64,000 bases of DNA from Cellulomonas sp. Leaf395 (GTDB lineage: Bacteria > Actinomycetota > Actinomycetes > Actinomycetales > Cellulomonadaceae), in NCBI RefSeq assembly GCF_001424125.1, contig NZ_LMQI01000001.1, forward strand, positions 27,661-91,660. The letters are read 5' to 3'. The translations under genes were made by a program, and so were the position numbers. This document shows positions 37,275 through 46,294 of the stretch, in pieces. The notes under the pieces were generated by a model that saw only the letters and a program-made list of their open reading frames with translations, was not told where the DNA came from and searched no databases. Every line of letters begins with the position of its first letter. The stretch's first letter is position 1.

Positions 37275-38228
37275 GTGAGCACCACCGCCCCGTCGCCTCG
37301 CGTCGTCGTCCTTGCCGGGGGTCTCTCCCACGAGCGTGACGTGTCGCTGCGTTCCGGTCGACGCGTCGCCGACGCGCTGCGCTCGGTCGGGGTGGACGTC
37401 TCGGTCCACGACGTCGACGCCGATCTGGTGCCTGCGCTCGTCCAGCTGCAGCCCGACCTCGTCTGGCCGCTCCTGCACGGGACCAGCGGCGAGGACGGCT
37501 CTGTGCGCGACGTCGTCCAGATGCTGGGTCTGCGACTCCTCGGCAGCGGTCCGCGCGAGAGCCGGATCGCCTGGAGCAAGCCGATCGCCAAGACGGTCGC
37601 CGCCCGTGCCGGCTTGGCGACGCCCGACTTCGTGACCCTCCCGCAGTCGCTGTTCCGGGAGCTCGGTGCACGTCACGTCCTCGACGCGATCGTCCGCATG
37701 CTCGGGCTCCCCGTCGTCGTGAAGCCGTCCCGGGGCGGGTCCGCGCTGGGGGTTACCCTCGTCGCCAGCGCCGACGACCTCCCCCAGGCGATGGTGGACT
37801 GCTTCGCCTACAGCGACACCGCCCTCGTGGAGCGAGCCGTTCTCGGCACCGAGGTTGCGGTGAGCGTGGTCGACACCGGCGACGGACCGTTCGCGCTTCC
37901 CGCCGTCGAGATCGTGACCGAGGGACCCTACGACTTCGACGCTCGCTACAACCCCGGGCGCACGGAGTACTTCACGCCCGCTCGGCTGTCGCAGGCGATG
38001 ACGGCGTCGGTCGCGGAGCTCGCCCTCGCCGCACACGAGGCATTCGGGCTCGAGGCTCTGTCACGCACCGACGTGATCGTCGACGCCGATGGCACCCCTT
38101 GGTTCCTCGAGGTCAACGTGGCGCCTGGGATGACCGAGACGTCGCTCCTGCCACAAGCAGCCGAAGCAGCCGGACTGTCGCTCGGCACGCTCTACCGGTC
38201 GCTCGTCGAGGCATCGCTCGGCCGCTGA
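37275..38228 (+). CDS. D-alanine--D-alanine ligase-like ATP-grasp protein
   Basis: 317 residues from GTG 37275. The N-terminal VVVLAGGLSHERDVSLRSG and DLVWPLLHGTSGEDGSVRD are Ddl signatures. The ATP-grasp lid region has VVVKPSRGGSALGV and LVERAVLGTEVAVSV. The active-site end is DVIVDADGTPWFLEVNVAPG followed by MTETSLLPQA. It may make D-Ala-D-Ala or a related dipeptide. Many actinobacteria have a second ddl elsewhere with the murein genes, so this may be a paralogue. It is convergent with parB. Confidence 0.87.
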   Translation: MSTTAPSPRVVVLAGGLSHERDVSLRSGRRVADALRSVGVDVSVHDVDADLVPALVQLQPDLVWPLLHGTSGEDGSVRDVVQMLGLRLLGSGPRESRIAWSKPIAKTVAARAGLATPDFVTLPQSLFRELGARHVLDAIVRMLGLPVVVKPSRGGSALGVTLVASADDLPQAMVDCFAYSDTALVERAVLGTEVAVSVVDTGDGPFALPAVEIVTEGPYDFDARYNPGRTEYFTPARLSQAMTASVAELALAAHEAFGLEALSRTDVIVDADGTPWFLEVNVAPGMTETSLLPQAAEAAGLSLGTLYRSLVEASLGR

Positions 38229-38247
38229 CCTGCGGAATCGGACATTT

Positions 38248-38276
38248 TGTACGACGCCCGGCCTTCTGGTCGTACA
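38248..38276. terminator. Hairpin between the ddl-like gene and parB
   Basis: TGTACGAC (38248-38255) pairs with GTCGTACA (38269-38276) around 13 nt. A TTTT run precedes the left arm, so read leftward it would follow the stem of a parB transcript. Confidence 0.6.
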
Positions 38277-38278
38277 GA

Positions 38279-39472
38279 TCAGTTCTTCAGCAGGCCCGGG
38301 TCTTCCGGGGCGAGGCTCGCCAGGATGCGGTTCAGGTCCTGGACCGAGGCGAACTCGACCGTGAGCCGGCCCCGCGACTTCCCCAGACTCACCTTGACGC
38401 GGGTCTCGAAGCGGTCCGAGAGCCGTGCCGCGAGGTGGTCGAGGGCCTCGTTCTTCACGCCCGCCCGAGGGGCAGCCCGGCGCGCGCTCGGCTCAGCGTC
38501 GCCTCCGAGCGAGACGATCTCCTCGACCGCTCGCACCGACAGACCCTCGGCGACGATCCGCTGCGCGAGCCGCTCGATGGCCGCTCCATCACTCAGCCCG
38601 AGGAGCGCACGAGCGTGGCCGGCGGACAGCACCCCGGCCGCGACGCGGCGCTGCACCAGCGGCGGCAGCTTCAGGAGCCGGAGCGTGTTCGAGATCTGAG
38701 GGCGTGAGCGCTGGATGCGCGTCGCCAGCTGCTCGTGCGTGCACCCGAAGTCGTCGAGCAGCTGCTGGTATGCCGCGGCCTCCTCCAACGGGTTCAGCTC
38801 GGACCGGTGCAGGTTCTCCAGGAGCGCGTCGCGCAGCAGGTCGGAGTCGTCGGTGTCCCGGATGATCGCCGGGATCGTCGCCAGACCGGCCGCCTGCGTC
38901 GCGCGCCACCGCCGCTCGCCCATGATCAGCTCGTAGCCGTCACCTGCATCGCGGACGACGATCGGCTGGAGCACGCCGACCTCGCGGATGGAGCCGACCA
39001 GCTCCTCGAGGGCGTCCTCGTCGAACACGGTGCGCGGCTGCTTCGGGTTCGGTCGGATCTCGCCCACGGGCAGCTCAGCGAACCGAGCCCCCGGCACGGG
39101 GACCAGACCGTCGGCGCTGCTGACATCCGAGGGCGTCGGCTCTTTCGGCGACGGCTCTGCCACGGACGGCTCCACTGGGGACGTCGCCACCGCGACCCGT
39201 TCCGTTGCCAGGGGCGCGCTCGCCGTGGGTGTCCCGTTCGTTGCCGGCACGGCGGCAACGGTGTCGGTCGCGTCTTGCGGCGACACCGGCGGTGCTTCCG
39301 TCAACGTCGCAGTGGCAGTCGCGCCGGCGGCGGCCGTCTCGTTGTTTTCCCGCTTCGGGTCCCCGAAGAACACGTCCGCGGGACGCTCGGCGCCGGTAGG
39401 TCGCTGGCCGTCCAGACCTGTCGGGATGAGGGCGCCGAGCCCTCGGCCCAGACCGCGTCGCTTCTCGCTCAC
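38279..39472 (-). CDS. parB: Chromosome partitioning protein ParB
   Basis: 397 residues from GTG 39472 (GGAGG 4 bp upstream), overlapping parA by 4 bp. The ParA-interacting start is [16 protein letters not shown] Pro/Thr-rich linker of about 100 residues follows. The CTP-binding and parS-loading domain has [16 protein letters not shown], a [12 protein letters not shown] box and [14 protein letters not shown]. The HTH is [20 protein letters not shown]. The C-terminal dimerisation domain follows. ParB loads at parS sites, eight of which lie within 7 kb upstream of it. Confidence 0.97.
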   Translation of the reverse strand: MSEKRRGLGRGLGALIPTGLDGQRPTGAERPADVFFGDPKRENNETAAAGATATATLTEAPPVSPQDATDTVAAVPATNGTPTASAPLATERVAVATSPVEPSVAEPSPKEPTPSDVSSADGLVPVPGARFAELPVGEIRPNPKQPRTVFDEDALEELVGSIREVGVLQPIVVRDAGDGYELIMGERRWRATQAAGLATIPAIIRDTDDSDLLRDALLENLHRSELNPLEEAAAYQQLLDDFGCTHEQLATRIQRSRPQISNTLRLLKLPPLVQRRVAAGVLSAGHARALLGLSDGAAIERLAQRIVAEGLSVRAVEEIVSLGGDAEPSARRAAPRAGVKNEALDHLAARLSDRFETRVKVSLGKSRGRLTVEFASVQDLNRILASLAPEDPGLLKN

Positions 39473-41496
39473 TGTTCCTCCTGAAGGACGGGCGATGCCG
39501 CCTGGTACTCGTGATCTGCCTGGTGGGTGTCGCCGTTCGTCAACGGCCCGTCGACGACGTTGTCCGCGGGCTCCAAGGCCCCCCGCTCGGCAACCTCGCG
39601 GGCCGCTTCGAGGTACGCCAACGCGCCGGACGACCCCGGGTCGTAGGTCATCACCGTCTGGCCGTAGCTCGGTGCCTCGGAGATCCGGACCGAACGCGGG
39701 ACGGTCGTCCGGAGCGTCCGCTCCGGGAAGTGGGTACGCACCTCGGTCGCCACCTGCTGCGCAAGGTTGGTCCGCGCGTCGTACATCGTGAGCAGGATCG
39801 TCGAGACGTGCAGGCGGGGGTTCAGGTGCGCCTGGATCAGCTGGATCGTCTTCAGCAGCTGGCTCAGGCCCTCCAGCGCGTAGTACTCGCACTGGATCGG
39901 GATGAGGACCTCACGAGCCACGACGAACGCATTCACGGTCAGGAGCCCGAGGCTCGGGGGGCAGTCGACGAACACGTAGTCGATGCGCTCCTGCCCGTTC
40001 GCCAGCCGCCAGTCCAGGTACGTGTCGAGCGCATTCCGCAACCGGGTCTCTCGCGCGACCATCGAGACCAGCTCGATCTCGGCGCCCGACAGGTCGATCG
40101 TCGCAGGAAGGCACCAGAGGTTCGGTACGTCAGGGCTCTTCTGCACGGCTTCGGCGAGGGGCGCCCCGTCGACCAGGACCTCGTAGATCGACGGCGTACC
40201 GGCGCGGTGCTCGACCCCGAGCGCTGTCGACGCGTTGCCCTGCGGGTCGTTGTCCAGCACGAGGACGTTCAGCCCCGCCTGTGCCAAGGCCGCAGCAATG
40301 TTGACGGTGGTCGTCGTCTTGCCGACCCCGCCCTTCTGGTTCGCGACCGTGATCACGCGCGTCTGTGGGGGGCGCGGGAACCGGCGGCCCCGCAGCTCGA
40401 TGCGGCGGCGTGCATCCTGCTTGAGCTCCGCCATCAATGGCGTCTCATCAGTTGCAACTGGCAGGCTGTCGACGAGGGCAGCGCGACGTGTCTCCTCGGG
40501 ATCGAGGTCGTCTCGCGGCGTCATGGGCGAGATCGTGCCACGCTCGCCACCGACTTCCCCGGCACCAGGGCCGTGGGCCTCAGGCGCGTCGACTGTGACG
40601 TCGGCCTCGGACCTCATCGTGGACTCGGTGCTCGCCGTCGAGTCTTCCCCTGCGAACTGCTGACCAGTGACACCAGTCGTGTCATCCCATGATCTTGTGG
40701 GTTCTTCTGGCGGCGCGACAATCTCTGCATCATCCGTTGTTCCACGTGAAACGGTGTCGTCCTGCGCGGAGGCTGATGGGTTCGTCATGGGGATGTAGGG
40801 CTCTCCAGCGCTCACCGGCTTGCGGTCGGCGGTGCGCAGCTTGGGCGTCGACCCGCCTGCGTCTGTGCCCGTCCGATCGTCGACGGGTGGGACCGCCGTC
40901 TGGGCCGTCGAGTCAGGCGTGGCAACCTCGGAAGCGAGGTCCTCATCCGCCGCGTTCTCATCGTGCGCCGCCCTCGGTCCCTCGTGGCGCGCAGGCTGCT
41001 GGTCGGCGGCACTCGTGGCCGAAGCTGGTGCGCCCTGGCTCTGCCATCCGGCGGGGAGGTCCGCAGCGACACGGTCTCCGAAGTCCGACGGCGGTTCGAG
41101 CGCCGCCTCAGGCTCGGCCGAGCCGGCGGAAGCGACCGCTGGTGCCGACGGCTGCCCGACGGTGGACCCTGGAGCCGGCGGCGATGCGGCGACGGGCTGC
41201 TGCGATGACGTCTGGCCGGAGTGCTCCGCTCCCAGTGGCCCTGAGCTGGGCTCGGCCGGCGCCGGCGTGAGAAGCGGCTCAGAGGACTCCAGGGGCGGCT
41301 GGACCGGTGCTGGCTGCGGCGGGACAGGCGCCGCCTGCGGCTGTACGGGGCCCTCGGGTTGCGGCGCCGGAGCGGCCGTTTGTGGAGTCCACTCCGCAGA
41401 CGCGCTGGGTGCTGGTCCCCTCATCTGGTCCGTTGCTGCGTCGGAGGCCTGCGCGGCCGCCGCCTCTTCCTGTCGACGCTTCTTCCTACCGAACAC
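39469..41496 (-). CDS. parA: ParA chromosome-segregation ATPase with a long disordered N-terminal extension
   Basis: 675 residues. The ATPase proper starts near 375: [20 protein letters not shown] with the P-loop at 388-396, then [35 protein letters not shown] and [17 protein letters not shown]. Residues 1 to about 325 are low-complexity, rich in Ala, Pro, Gln, Ser and Glu, after a basic [12 protein letters not shown] shorter form could start at Met325 (40524), but the long frame overlaps the rsmG stop by 11 bp and keeps operon continuity, which favours it. A parS lies inside the extension (codons for VSRGT, 249-253). Confidence 0.93.
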   Translation of the reverse strand: MFGRKKRRQEEAAAAQASDAATDQMRGPAPSASAEWTPQTAAPAPQPEGPVQPQAAPVPPQPAPVQPPLESSEPLLTPAPAEPSSGPLGAEHSGQTSSQQPVAASPPAPGSTVGQPSAPAVASAGSAEPEAALEPPSDFGDRVAADLPAGWQSQGAPASATSAADQQPARHEGPRAAHDENAADEDLASEVATPDSTAQTAVPPVDDRTGTDAGGSTPKLRTADRKPVSAGEPYIPMTNPSASAQDDTVSRGTTDDAEIVAPPEEPTRSWDDTTGVTGQQFAGEDSTASTESTMRSEADVTVDAPEAHGPGAGEVGGERGTISPMTPRDDLDPEETRRAALVDSLPVATDETPLMAELKQDARRRIELRGRRFPRPPQTRVITVANQKGGVGKTTTTVNIAAALAQAGLNVLVLDNDPQGNASTALGVEHRAGTPSIYEVLVDGAPLAEAVQKSPDVPNLWCLPATIDLSGAEIELVSMVARETRLRNALDTYLDWRLANGQERIDYVFVDCPPSLGLLTVNAFVVAREVLIPIQCEYYALEGLSQLLKTIQLIQAHLNPRLHVSTILLTMYDARTNLAQQVATEVRTHFPERTLRTTVPRSVRISEAPSYGQTVMTYDPGSSGALAYLEAAREVAERGALEPADNVVDGPLTNGDTHQADHEYQAASPVLQEEQ
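40738..40753. promoter_or_regulatory. parS site 1, inside parA
   Basis: TGTTCCACGTGAAACG, one of the two standard ParB-binding variants of TGTTTCACGTGAAACA. It is within the coding sequence of the ParA extension. Confidence 0.92.
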
Positions 41497-42160
41497 CAGG
41501 AACTGCCTCCCGTACGACGCGGACCACCCTCGTCACCTCGACTCCCTCGATCGTGGGCGCGTCCACGACGGACGCCACCCCAGCACCGAGCTTGCGGCCG
41601 ACGTGCTTGGCCGCCTCGATCTCTTCTTCGGCTCGGCTCCCCTTGAGCGCGACGAGTGTTCCGCCCTTCGTCAGCAGAGGGATGGCCCAGCGGTAGAGCT
41701 TGTCCAGTGCTGCCACCGCTCGAACGGTGACAGCCTCGCCGACCAGGACGCCGTGTTCATCTTGTGCCCGACCTCGTCTGACCACGACGTTGTCGAGCCC
41801 GAGCGTCTCAGCTACCTCGCTCAACCAGTCAGTGCGTCGTTCCATCGGTTCCAGAAGCACGACCTCAGCCGAGGGCGTCATCGCCGCCACCACGATCCCG
41901 GGCAGACCGGCTCCGCTCCCCAGGTCGATGATTCGACCCTCGGTCGGCAGGAACGGCACCACCGCAGCCGAGTTCAGGAGGTGGCGTTCCCATAACCGTG
42001 AGAACTCTCGCGGACCGACAAGACCGCGCAGCTCACCCTGGTCGACGAGCAGATCATGGAATCCCTTGACCGCAGGCCACGCGGAGCCGAAGAAGGGTTC
42101 GAGCCGATCGTCGCCATCGAGCGGGTCTGCTCCGTCGGTCGTGGCCGACTGAGCTTCCAT
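41486..42160 (-). CDS. rsmG: 16S rRNA (guanine-527 N7) methyltransferase RsmG
   Basis: 224 residues from ATG 42160; a GTG one codon earlier is equally possible, with GGGGGA upstream. The SAM-binding motif is IIDLGSGAGLPGIVVA, preceded by LWERHLLNSAAVVPFL and followed by VTVRAVAALDKLYRW and LVALKGSRAEEEI, all typical of GidB/RsmG. It methylates G527 of 16S rRNA; loss gives low-level streptomycin resistance. It is upstream of parA with an 11-bp overlap. A parS lies 19 bp before its start. Confidence 0.97.
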   Translation of the reverse strand: MEAQSATTDGADPLDGDDRLEPFFGSAWPAVKGFHDLLVDQGELRGLVGPREFSRLWERHLLNSAAVVPFLPTEGRIIDLGSGAGLPGIVVAAMTPSAEVVLLEPMERRTDWLSEVAETLGLDNVVVRRGRAQDEHGVLVGEAVTVRAVAALDKLYRWAIPLLTKGGTLVALKGSRAEEEIEAAKHVGRKLGAGVASVVDAPTIEGVEVTRVVRVVREAVPGVR

Positions 42161-42178
42161 CACCGTCAGGTTCCCCCA

Positions 42179-42194
42179 GGTTTCACGTGAAACG
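42179..42194. promoter_or_regulatory. parS site 2, upstream of rsmG
   Basis: GGTTTCACGTGAAACG, with the 14-bp core GTTTCACGTGAAAC perfect. It lies at the promoter side of rsmG-parAB, where ParB could repress its own operon. Confidence 0.92.
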
Positions 42195-43042
42195 AGATGC
42201 GTGCATGACAGCAAGCGTTTTCGAAAGCCGTGCGACGGCCCGCGCTCGGCCCGCAGCGGCCCTACCGTACCGTGCTGGACTGCGCCGGACGCTCCCTCCA
42301 CAGGGACTGGCGCTGACAACCTGAAGTCCTACAGCGAAGCCTGTCCGACGACACAGTCCCCCCCAACTCGGGCGCGACGTGAAAGCTCGCCGGCGGCAGG
42401 TGCGACGCGGGGCGGCGCGATAGTGCTCGCACCGACCTACGCGTCCCCACCCGCCAGCTCCTGCCTCGAGAGAAGTGACGTAGCCCCAAGCTAGCGAGCC
42501 ACGACGTGTGTCAGTCGCCCCGCTCCGCAGTTGCGAGTCGAGGACCTACGAGGCCGCGCAGGTGAAGAGCCAACGCCACCCCGCACTGCTTCCTCGGCCT
42601 AGATCGAGGTGGAAAGGTCTCGCGCCGGTAGATCTGTCCCTGAGCGCTCGCAACGCGCTTCGTCGTGGGCGTACTGCGATCAGCGGCGGTGGTAACGCCG
42701 TCGAGTCTCTTCGCACAGCCACCTAACCTGCCCCAGCCAGGAAGCGCGATTGTCTTCGGACGGCTCAATCGAGGAGGGGACCGCCTGCTCGCTCCAAGAT
42801 GCGTCTGACGCACAACGGCTACCCGACACGTTCCAGAGCTCCTCCATAAGTCCGGCAGCACAGGCGCCGCTGGCCGGTACACCTCAGGCACGAACTTCGA
42901 CACGACCCCGACTCCTTGCGAGACGGACCAGCCAGGCAGCACCGGACTACAGATCCAGGCCTGAGGACGGAGGATCGATCGCGCCCCGCGCGGAGCGTGA
43001 CGATTCGCTCAGGACGGGGACACCTCATTCCCATATGCCAGC

Positions 43043-43058
43043 CGTTTCACGTGAAACA
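43043..43058. promoter_or_regulatory. parS site 3
   Basis: CGTTTCACGTGAAACA; the 14-bp core is perfect. It lies 96 bp from site 4. Confidence 0.92.
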
Positions 43059-43138
43059 GGCGGAAGCCACCTAGGAGTGACCGTCCATAAGGTGAGGGCC
43101 CGCCTCTAATCGGAGGGACCCACGGGATCTGCGCGGCA

Positions 43139-43154
43139 GGTTTCACGTGAAACG
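43139..43154. promoter_or_regulatory. parS site 4
   Basis: GGTTTCACGTGAAACG with a perfect 14-bp core. Confidence 0.92.
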
Positions 43155-43757
43155 CCCGAGGTCCAGGTGACTCTGAGGTCGGGCCCAGTTCCTGAGCGGT
43201 CCGTTGTGCCTCATGTTTGGTCCCGTTCCACGCGGAAGTTCGCGTCGGCAGGGCATGCAACCGCCTCTCCACTGGAACCTCCGGCGCCGCTACCCAACGG
43301 GTCCGGGCGTTGGGCTCGCCGCGAAGGGTGATCGCCACACGCGCCGGGCTCATCGTGCGCCCGGTGATGCTGCCACAAGCCCTTCACCTCACCACGTGGG
43401 TCTGGCGAAGCATCGCTCTGTGAGCTGTATGCCGGGAACCGTGGGCCGTGGAGCCGTGGGCCGGGCAGTACCCGCACCTGGCCATGTCCGAGCCGTGAAC
43501 GAACAGACAGTTGGTTCCTCCTTTACGCGCAACTGAGCGTGCTCGGCGCTCCCCCTCGGCGTGGGTGGTCAACCTGTCCCTACCGGCGCGTACGACCCGA
43601 GCGCACTCTCGCCTGCACACGCGCGATACCGCCTCGCCCCGCCTGGCCCCGGCCGTTCCGGTTTAGCGCCGGCTGGTGCCGCCGGGTGTGGGAATGGGCT
43701 GCTGATGGCGGCCAGTGGGCGCAGAGCTCGCCCGATTTCGCGTCGCGCGATTGAAGC

Positions 43758-43773
43758 CGTTTCACGTGAAACA
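43758..43773. promoter_or_regulatory. parS site 5
   Basis: CGTTTCACGTGAAACA with a perfect core, 28 bp before the hexamer tandem array. Confidence 0.92.
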
Positions 43774-43800
43774 GGAGGCTCGCATCATCAGTGAGCAGCG

Positions 43801-43874
43801 ATCGGCATCGGCACCGGCATCGGCATCGCCATCGCCATCGCCATCGCCATCGCCATCGCCCTCGCCATCGCAGG
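43801..43874 (+). repeat. Hexamer tandem array (ATCGSC)n
   Basis: About 12 units of ATCGGC or ATCGCC with two variants (ACCGGC, CTCGCC). All reading frames would encode simple dipeptides; no gene is attached. It is immediately followed by a heptamer array. Confidence 0.9.
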
Positions 43875-43898
43875 CTGCAGGCTGCAGGCTGCAGGCTG
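43871..43898 (+). repeat. Heptamer tandem array (CAGGCTG)4
   Basis: Four exact copies of CAGGCTG abut the hexamer array. A period of 7 rules out a codon-repeat explanation. Confidence 0.9.
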
Positions 43899-44236
43899 TT
43901 GACTCTTTTGTACCCGCCCTCTTCGACACGCGGCTGGCCGACTCGGCTGTCAGACCTCGCCGAGACGGGGCATCGCGTACTGAGAGACAGCGCTCTCAGC
44001 GCTCGGCTCGCTCGAATTGCACCTCGACCTGGGCGCCCGCTTGGGGCAGGGCGCCGCTAGTCAAACGACCGCTCCTGGCGATCGCCACATTTCCCGCGCG
44101 AGCTGATGTCACTTCGCTAGTCGACCGCCGGGGAGTCTCGGGTGCGGAATCCAGTGCTTGTACGTCTGTGGTGAGCAGGCGATCGACAACCGGCTGCGGC
44201 GTCACCTGAGTCGCCTCCGAACGTCACACGCCGCCT

Positions 44237-44282
44237 CCCAGCCTTCAGAGGGGCGCACTGGTCCCAGCCTTCGGAGGGGCGC
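44237..44282 (+). repeat. Two 20-bp direct repeats, period 26
   Basis: Copies at 44237-44256 and 44263-44282 begin CCCAGCCTTC and end GGAGGGGCGC or AGAGGGGCGC, differing at one base. Confidence 0.75.
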
Positions 44283-44745
44283 GCCTGATCGCCGAGTGCA
44301 CCACGGGCGATCATTCTTCCGATGCCCGCCGGCGCGGACCCTTCGTATCCACGCCCGAGCAGATTCCAATCGACGGGAAGATCGGCACGCACGGCTGACG
44401 AGGACCTGCCTCCCTGCTCGCTGCAGGCCAGTGACTGTGTGCCGTTCGCTCGGGCTCTAGCAGGGAGCGCGAATTGGCTGTCGCGTCGATGGCGCCAGCA
44501 GGCTTACGTCGGCGGAGCCACCGGGAACCCCGGTAAGCGTGGTGCCGCCCGCGCTGAGCGTGCACAGCTCTGGGACCGAGAATTGCAGCCCTTGACCGCG
44601 TCTGTCAGCTCGCCCGCCTGGGCCGCGCCACCTCAAAGGCAGCAGGGCGCGACCCCCTCCTCACCAGGTGAGGCACCAGAGGCGCACTGCTCGCTGGGGG
44701 TCGTTCACGTGGAACGCAGCGAACCCAACGCACGGTTGACGGAGT

Positions 44746-44761
44746 CGTTTCACGTGAAACG
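44746..44761. promoter_or_regulatory. parS site 6
   Basis: CGTTTCACGTGAAACG, perfectly palindromic over 16 bp. About 45 bp to its left, CGTTCACGTGGAACG (near 44702-44717) looks like a parS-type palindrome that lost one base. Confidence 0.92.
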
Positions 44762-45346
44762 GCGAGGCCTGCCGACGAGTCCTGCATGCTCTCCATCGCT
44801 TAGCGGCGGATCGGACTGCACTCGACAAGCAACCACTCGGTCCGCCGGGTGTCGGTCTCATCACCGCTCTGGCTCCGATCTCGTCCGCCTGTTGACGGGT
44901 GCACTCTTCACTCTTGGTTCCGCAACTCTCCGCAAGCCGGGTGTCGCGGTGCGCGTCAGCCTCCGGGACGGAGACCTCAGGCTCAATGGTCACCGCCAGT
45001 GCGCGAAGCCAGAGAACCGGAGGGCGCCAGTTCAAGACAACTGGCAGGTGGACGGCTCCGCCATACCGACGCCAGATCTCGCCGAGCGCACCTCACTCCA
45101 CGACAGCGCTCGGCCAGAAGCAGCACTGCGCCGGTCGATCTGGTTGCATCACCCAGGAGCGCCGGCATAGCTGTCCGTCCAACGGACCCCGCCCGAGCGA
45201 AGGGTGGTGGGCACTGTCGTCCCTCTCGAATGACGCAACCCTCGTCCGACGTCAGGTTGACCATGGTCGAAAGCGCGCCTCTCAACCGCGAGCAGACGCT
45301 GGCGTCGGGGCCACCCGGCACGATCGTTAGCAGGGACGCTGCCGTG

Positions 45347-45362
45347 TGTTCCACGTGAAACA
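45347..45362. promoter_or_regulatory. parS site 7
   Basis: TGTTCCACGTGAAACA, one base from the canonical 16-mer. Confidence 0.92.
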
Positions 45363-45662
45363 ACGCCGGCTCGCCCTGTTCGTAGAGGTCGCCATCGAAC
45401 CAGCCTCCAGGAGTGCCGCGACTCACCCGGGCGCTCGACGGTGGGCGTCCGTGTGGCAGCCACACCGACCATGACGCGTCTGAGATAGATCCTCACGGCG
45501 AAAGTGCGGCGATGCGGAATTCGCCTCACAGAACCACGCCGCAACCGCGCCCGAGACCAGCGCCGGCGGCGCAACGAACCAAGCCCTGCCGCGCCCTGTG
45601 GTGAGGTGGCACGCCGGTCAATTGACCTCATCGAGAGAGCGCACGTTCGCAGGACGAACCCC

Positions 45663-45678
45663 GGTTCCACGTGAAACA
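45663..45678. promoter_or_regulatory. parS site 8
   Basis: GGTTCCACGTGAAACA, about 65 bp beyond the end of jag. Confidence 0.9.
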
Positions 45679-45743
45679 GCGCCCTATACACAGCGAAGGG
45701 GTGGGCTTGCGGCCCACCCCTTCAGCTCCCTAGCGAGAACGAG

Positions 45744-46259
45744 TCACGCTGGTCGTATCACCACGTGCCTGTTGGGCTCGACACCGTCGGAGTCGCTCGA
45801 CATCCCGGCCGCCGCGACGGCGTCGTGGACAACCTTGCGCTCGAACGGGTTCATGGCGTCGAGGGCCACGGCTGCTCCAGACTCCTTGACGCGCGCGATC
45901 GCCTCCTCCGCCACTTTCACCAACTCGGCGCGGCGCGCGGACCGGTAGCCCGCGACGTCGAGCATCAGCCGACTGCGCTCACCGGTCTTGGCCTGGACGG
46001 CCAGGCGCGTCAGCTCCTGCAGAGCGTCGAGAACCTCTCCGTCGGGCCCGGCCAGCCGGGAGAGCGAGTGGTCGGCGGGGTCCTCTGACACGATCTCCAC
46101 AGCGGCCCTGCCGTGGTCGATGTCGATGTCGATGTCTCCGTCGAGGTCGGCGATGTCCAGCAGCTCCTCGAGGTAGTCGGCGGCAATCTCGCCTTCTTCC
46201 TCGAGACGCTTGGTGCTGGTGCTCTCGACGGGGACAGCGTCGGGCTGGGTCGAAGTCAT
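45744..46259 (-). CDS. jag: R3H/KH domain RNA-binding protein Jag (KhpB)
   Basis: 171 residues from ATG 46259. A KH domain (about 20-95: YLEELLDIADLDGDIDIDI, SRLAGPDGEVLDALQEL) precedes an R3H domain (RLMLDVAGYRSARRAELV, AMNPFERKVVHDAV, SDGVEPNRHVVI). The N-terminal Jag domain of Bacillus proteins is absent, as is usual in actinobacteria. It binds RNA and is linked to cell division and envelope control. It lies 35 bp downstream of yidC in the rpmH-rnpA-yidD-yidC-jag operon. Confidence 0.95.
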   Translation of the reverse strand: MTSTQPDAVPVESTSTKRLEEEGEIAADYLEELLDIADLDGDIDIDIDHGRAAVEIVSEDPADHSLSRLAGPDGEVLDALQELTRLAVQAKTGERSRLMLDVAGYRSARRAELVKVAEEAIARVKESGAAVALDAMNPFERKVVHDAVAAAGMSSDSDGVEPNRHVVIRPA

Positions 46260-46294
46260 GGAGTTCTCTCTCCGATCATCGTCGCGCGGGTGCG

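Larger units (their letters stand above)
42195..45743. other. About 3.5 kb gene-free region with six parS sites (centromere-like)
   Basis: Between the start of rsmG and the stop of jag no frame reads like a protein: the open frames of up to about 280 codons have no conserved blocks, shifting composition and no RBS. The stretch holds six full parS sites at 43043, 43139, 43758, 44746, 45347 and 45663, one broken parS-like palindrome, a hexamer tandem array, a heptamer tandem array and a 20-bp direct repeat. It is the likely core of the ParB loading zone, about 3-6 kb from dnaA. Confidence 0.7.

Noticed and set aside
43227..43244. Possible ninth parS (GTTCCACGCGGAAGT)
   Set aside because: At least five mismatches to the 16-mer, including the central CACGTG; too degenerate to call.
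43801..43898. CRISPR-like repetition
   Set aside because: The units are contiguous 6-mers and 7-mers without spacers; there are no cas genes in the window.
44322..45170. Largest open frame (282 codons) in the gene-free parS region
   Set aside because: No RBS, no conserved block, runs across a parS, and composition changes along its length. I treat the region as non-coding.
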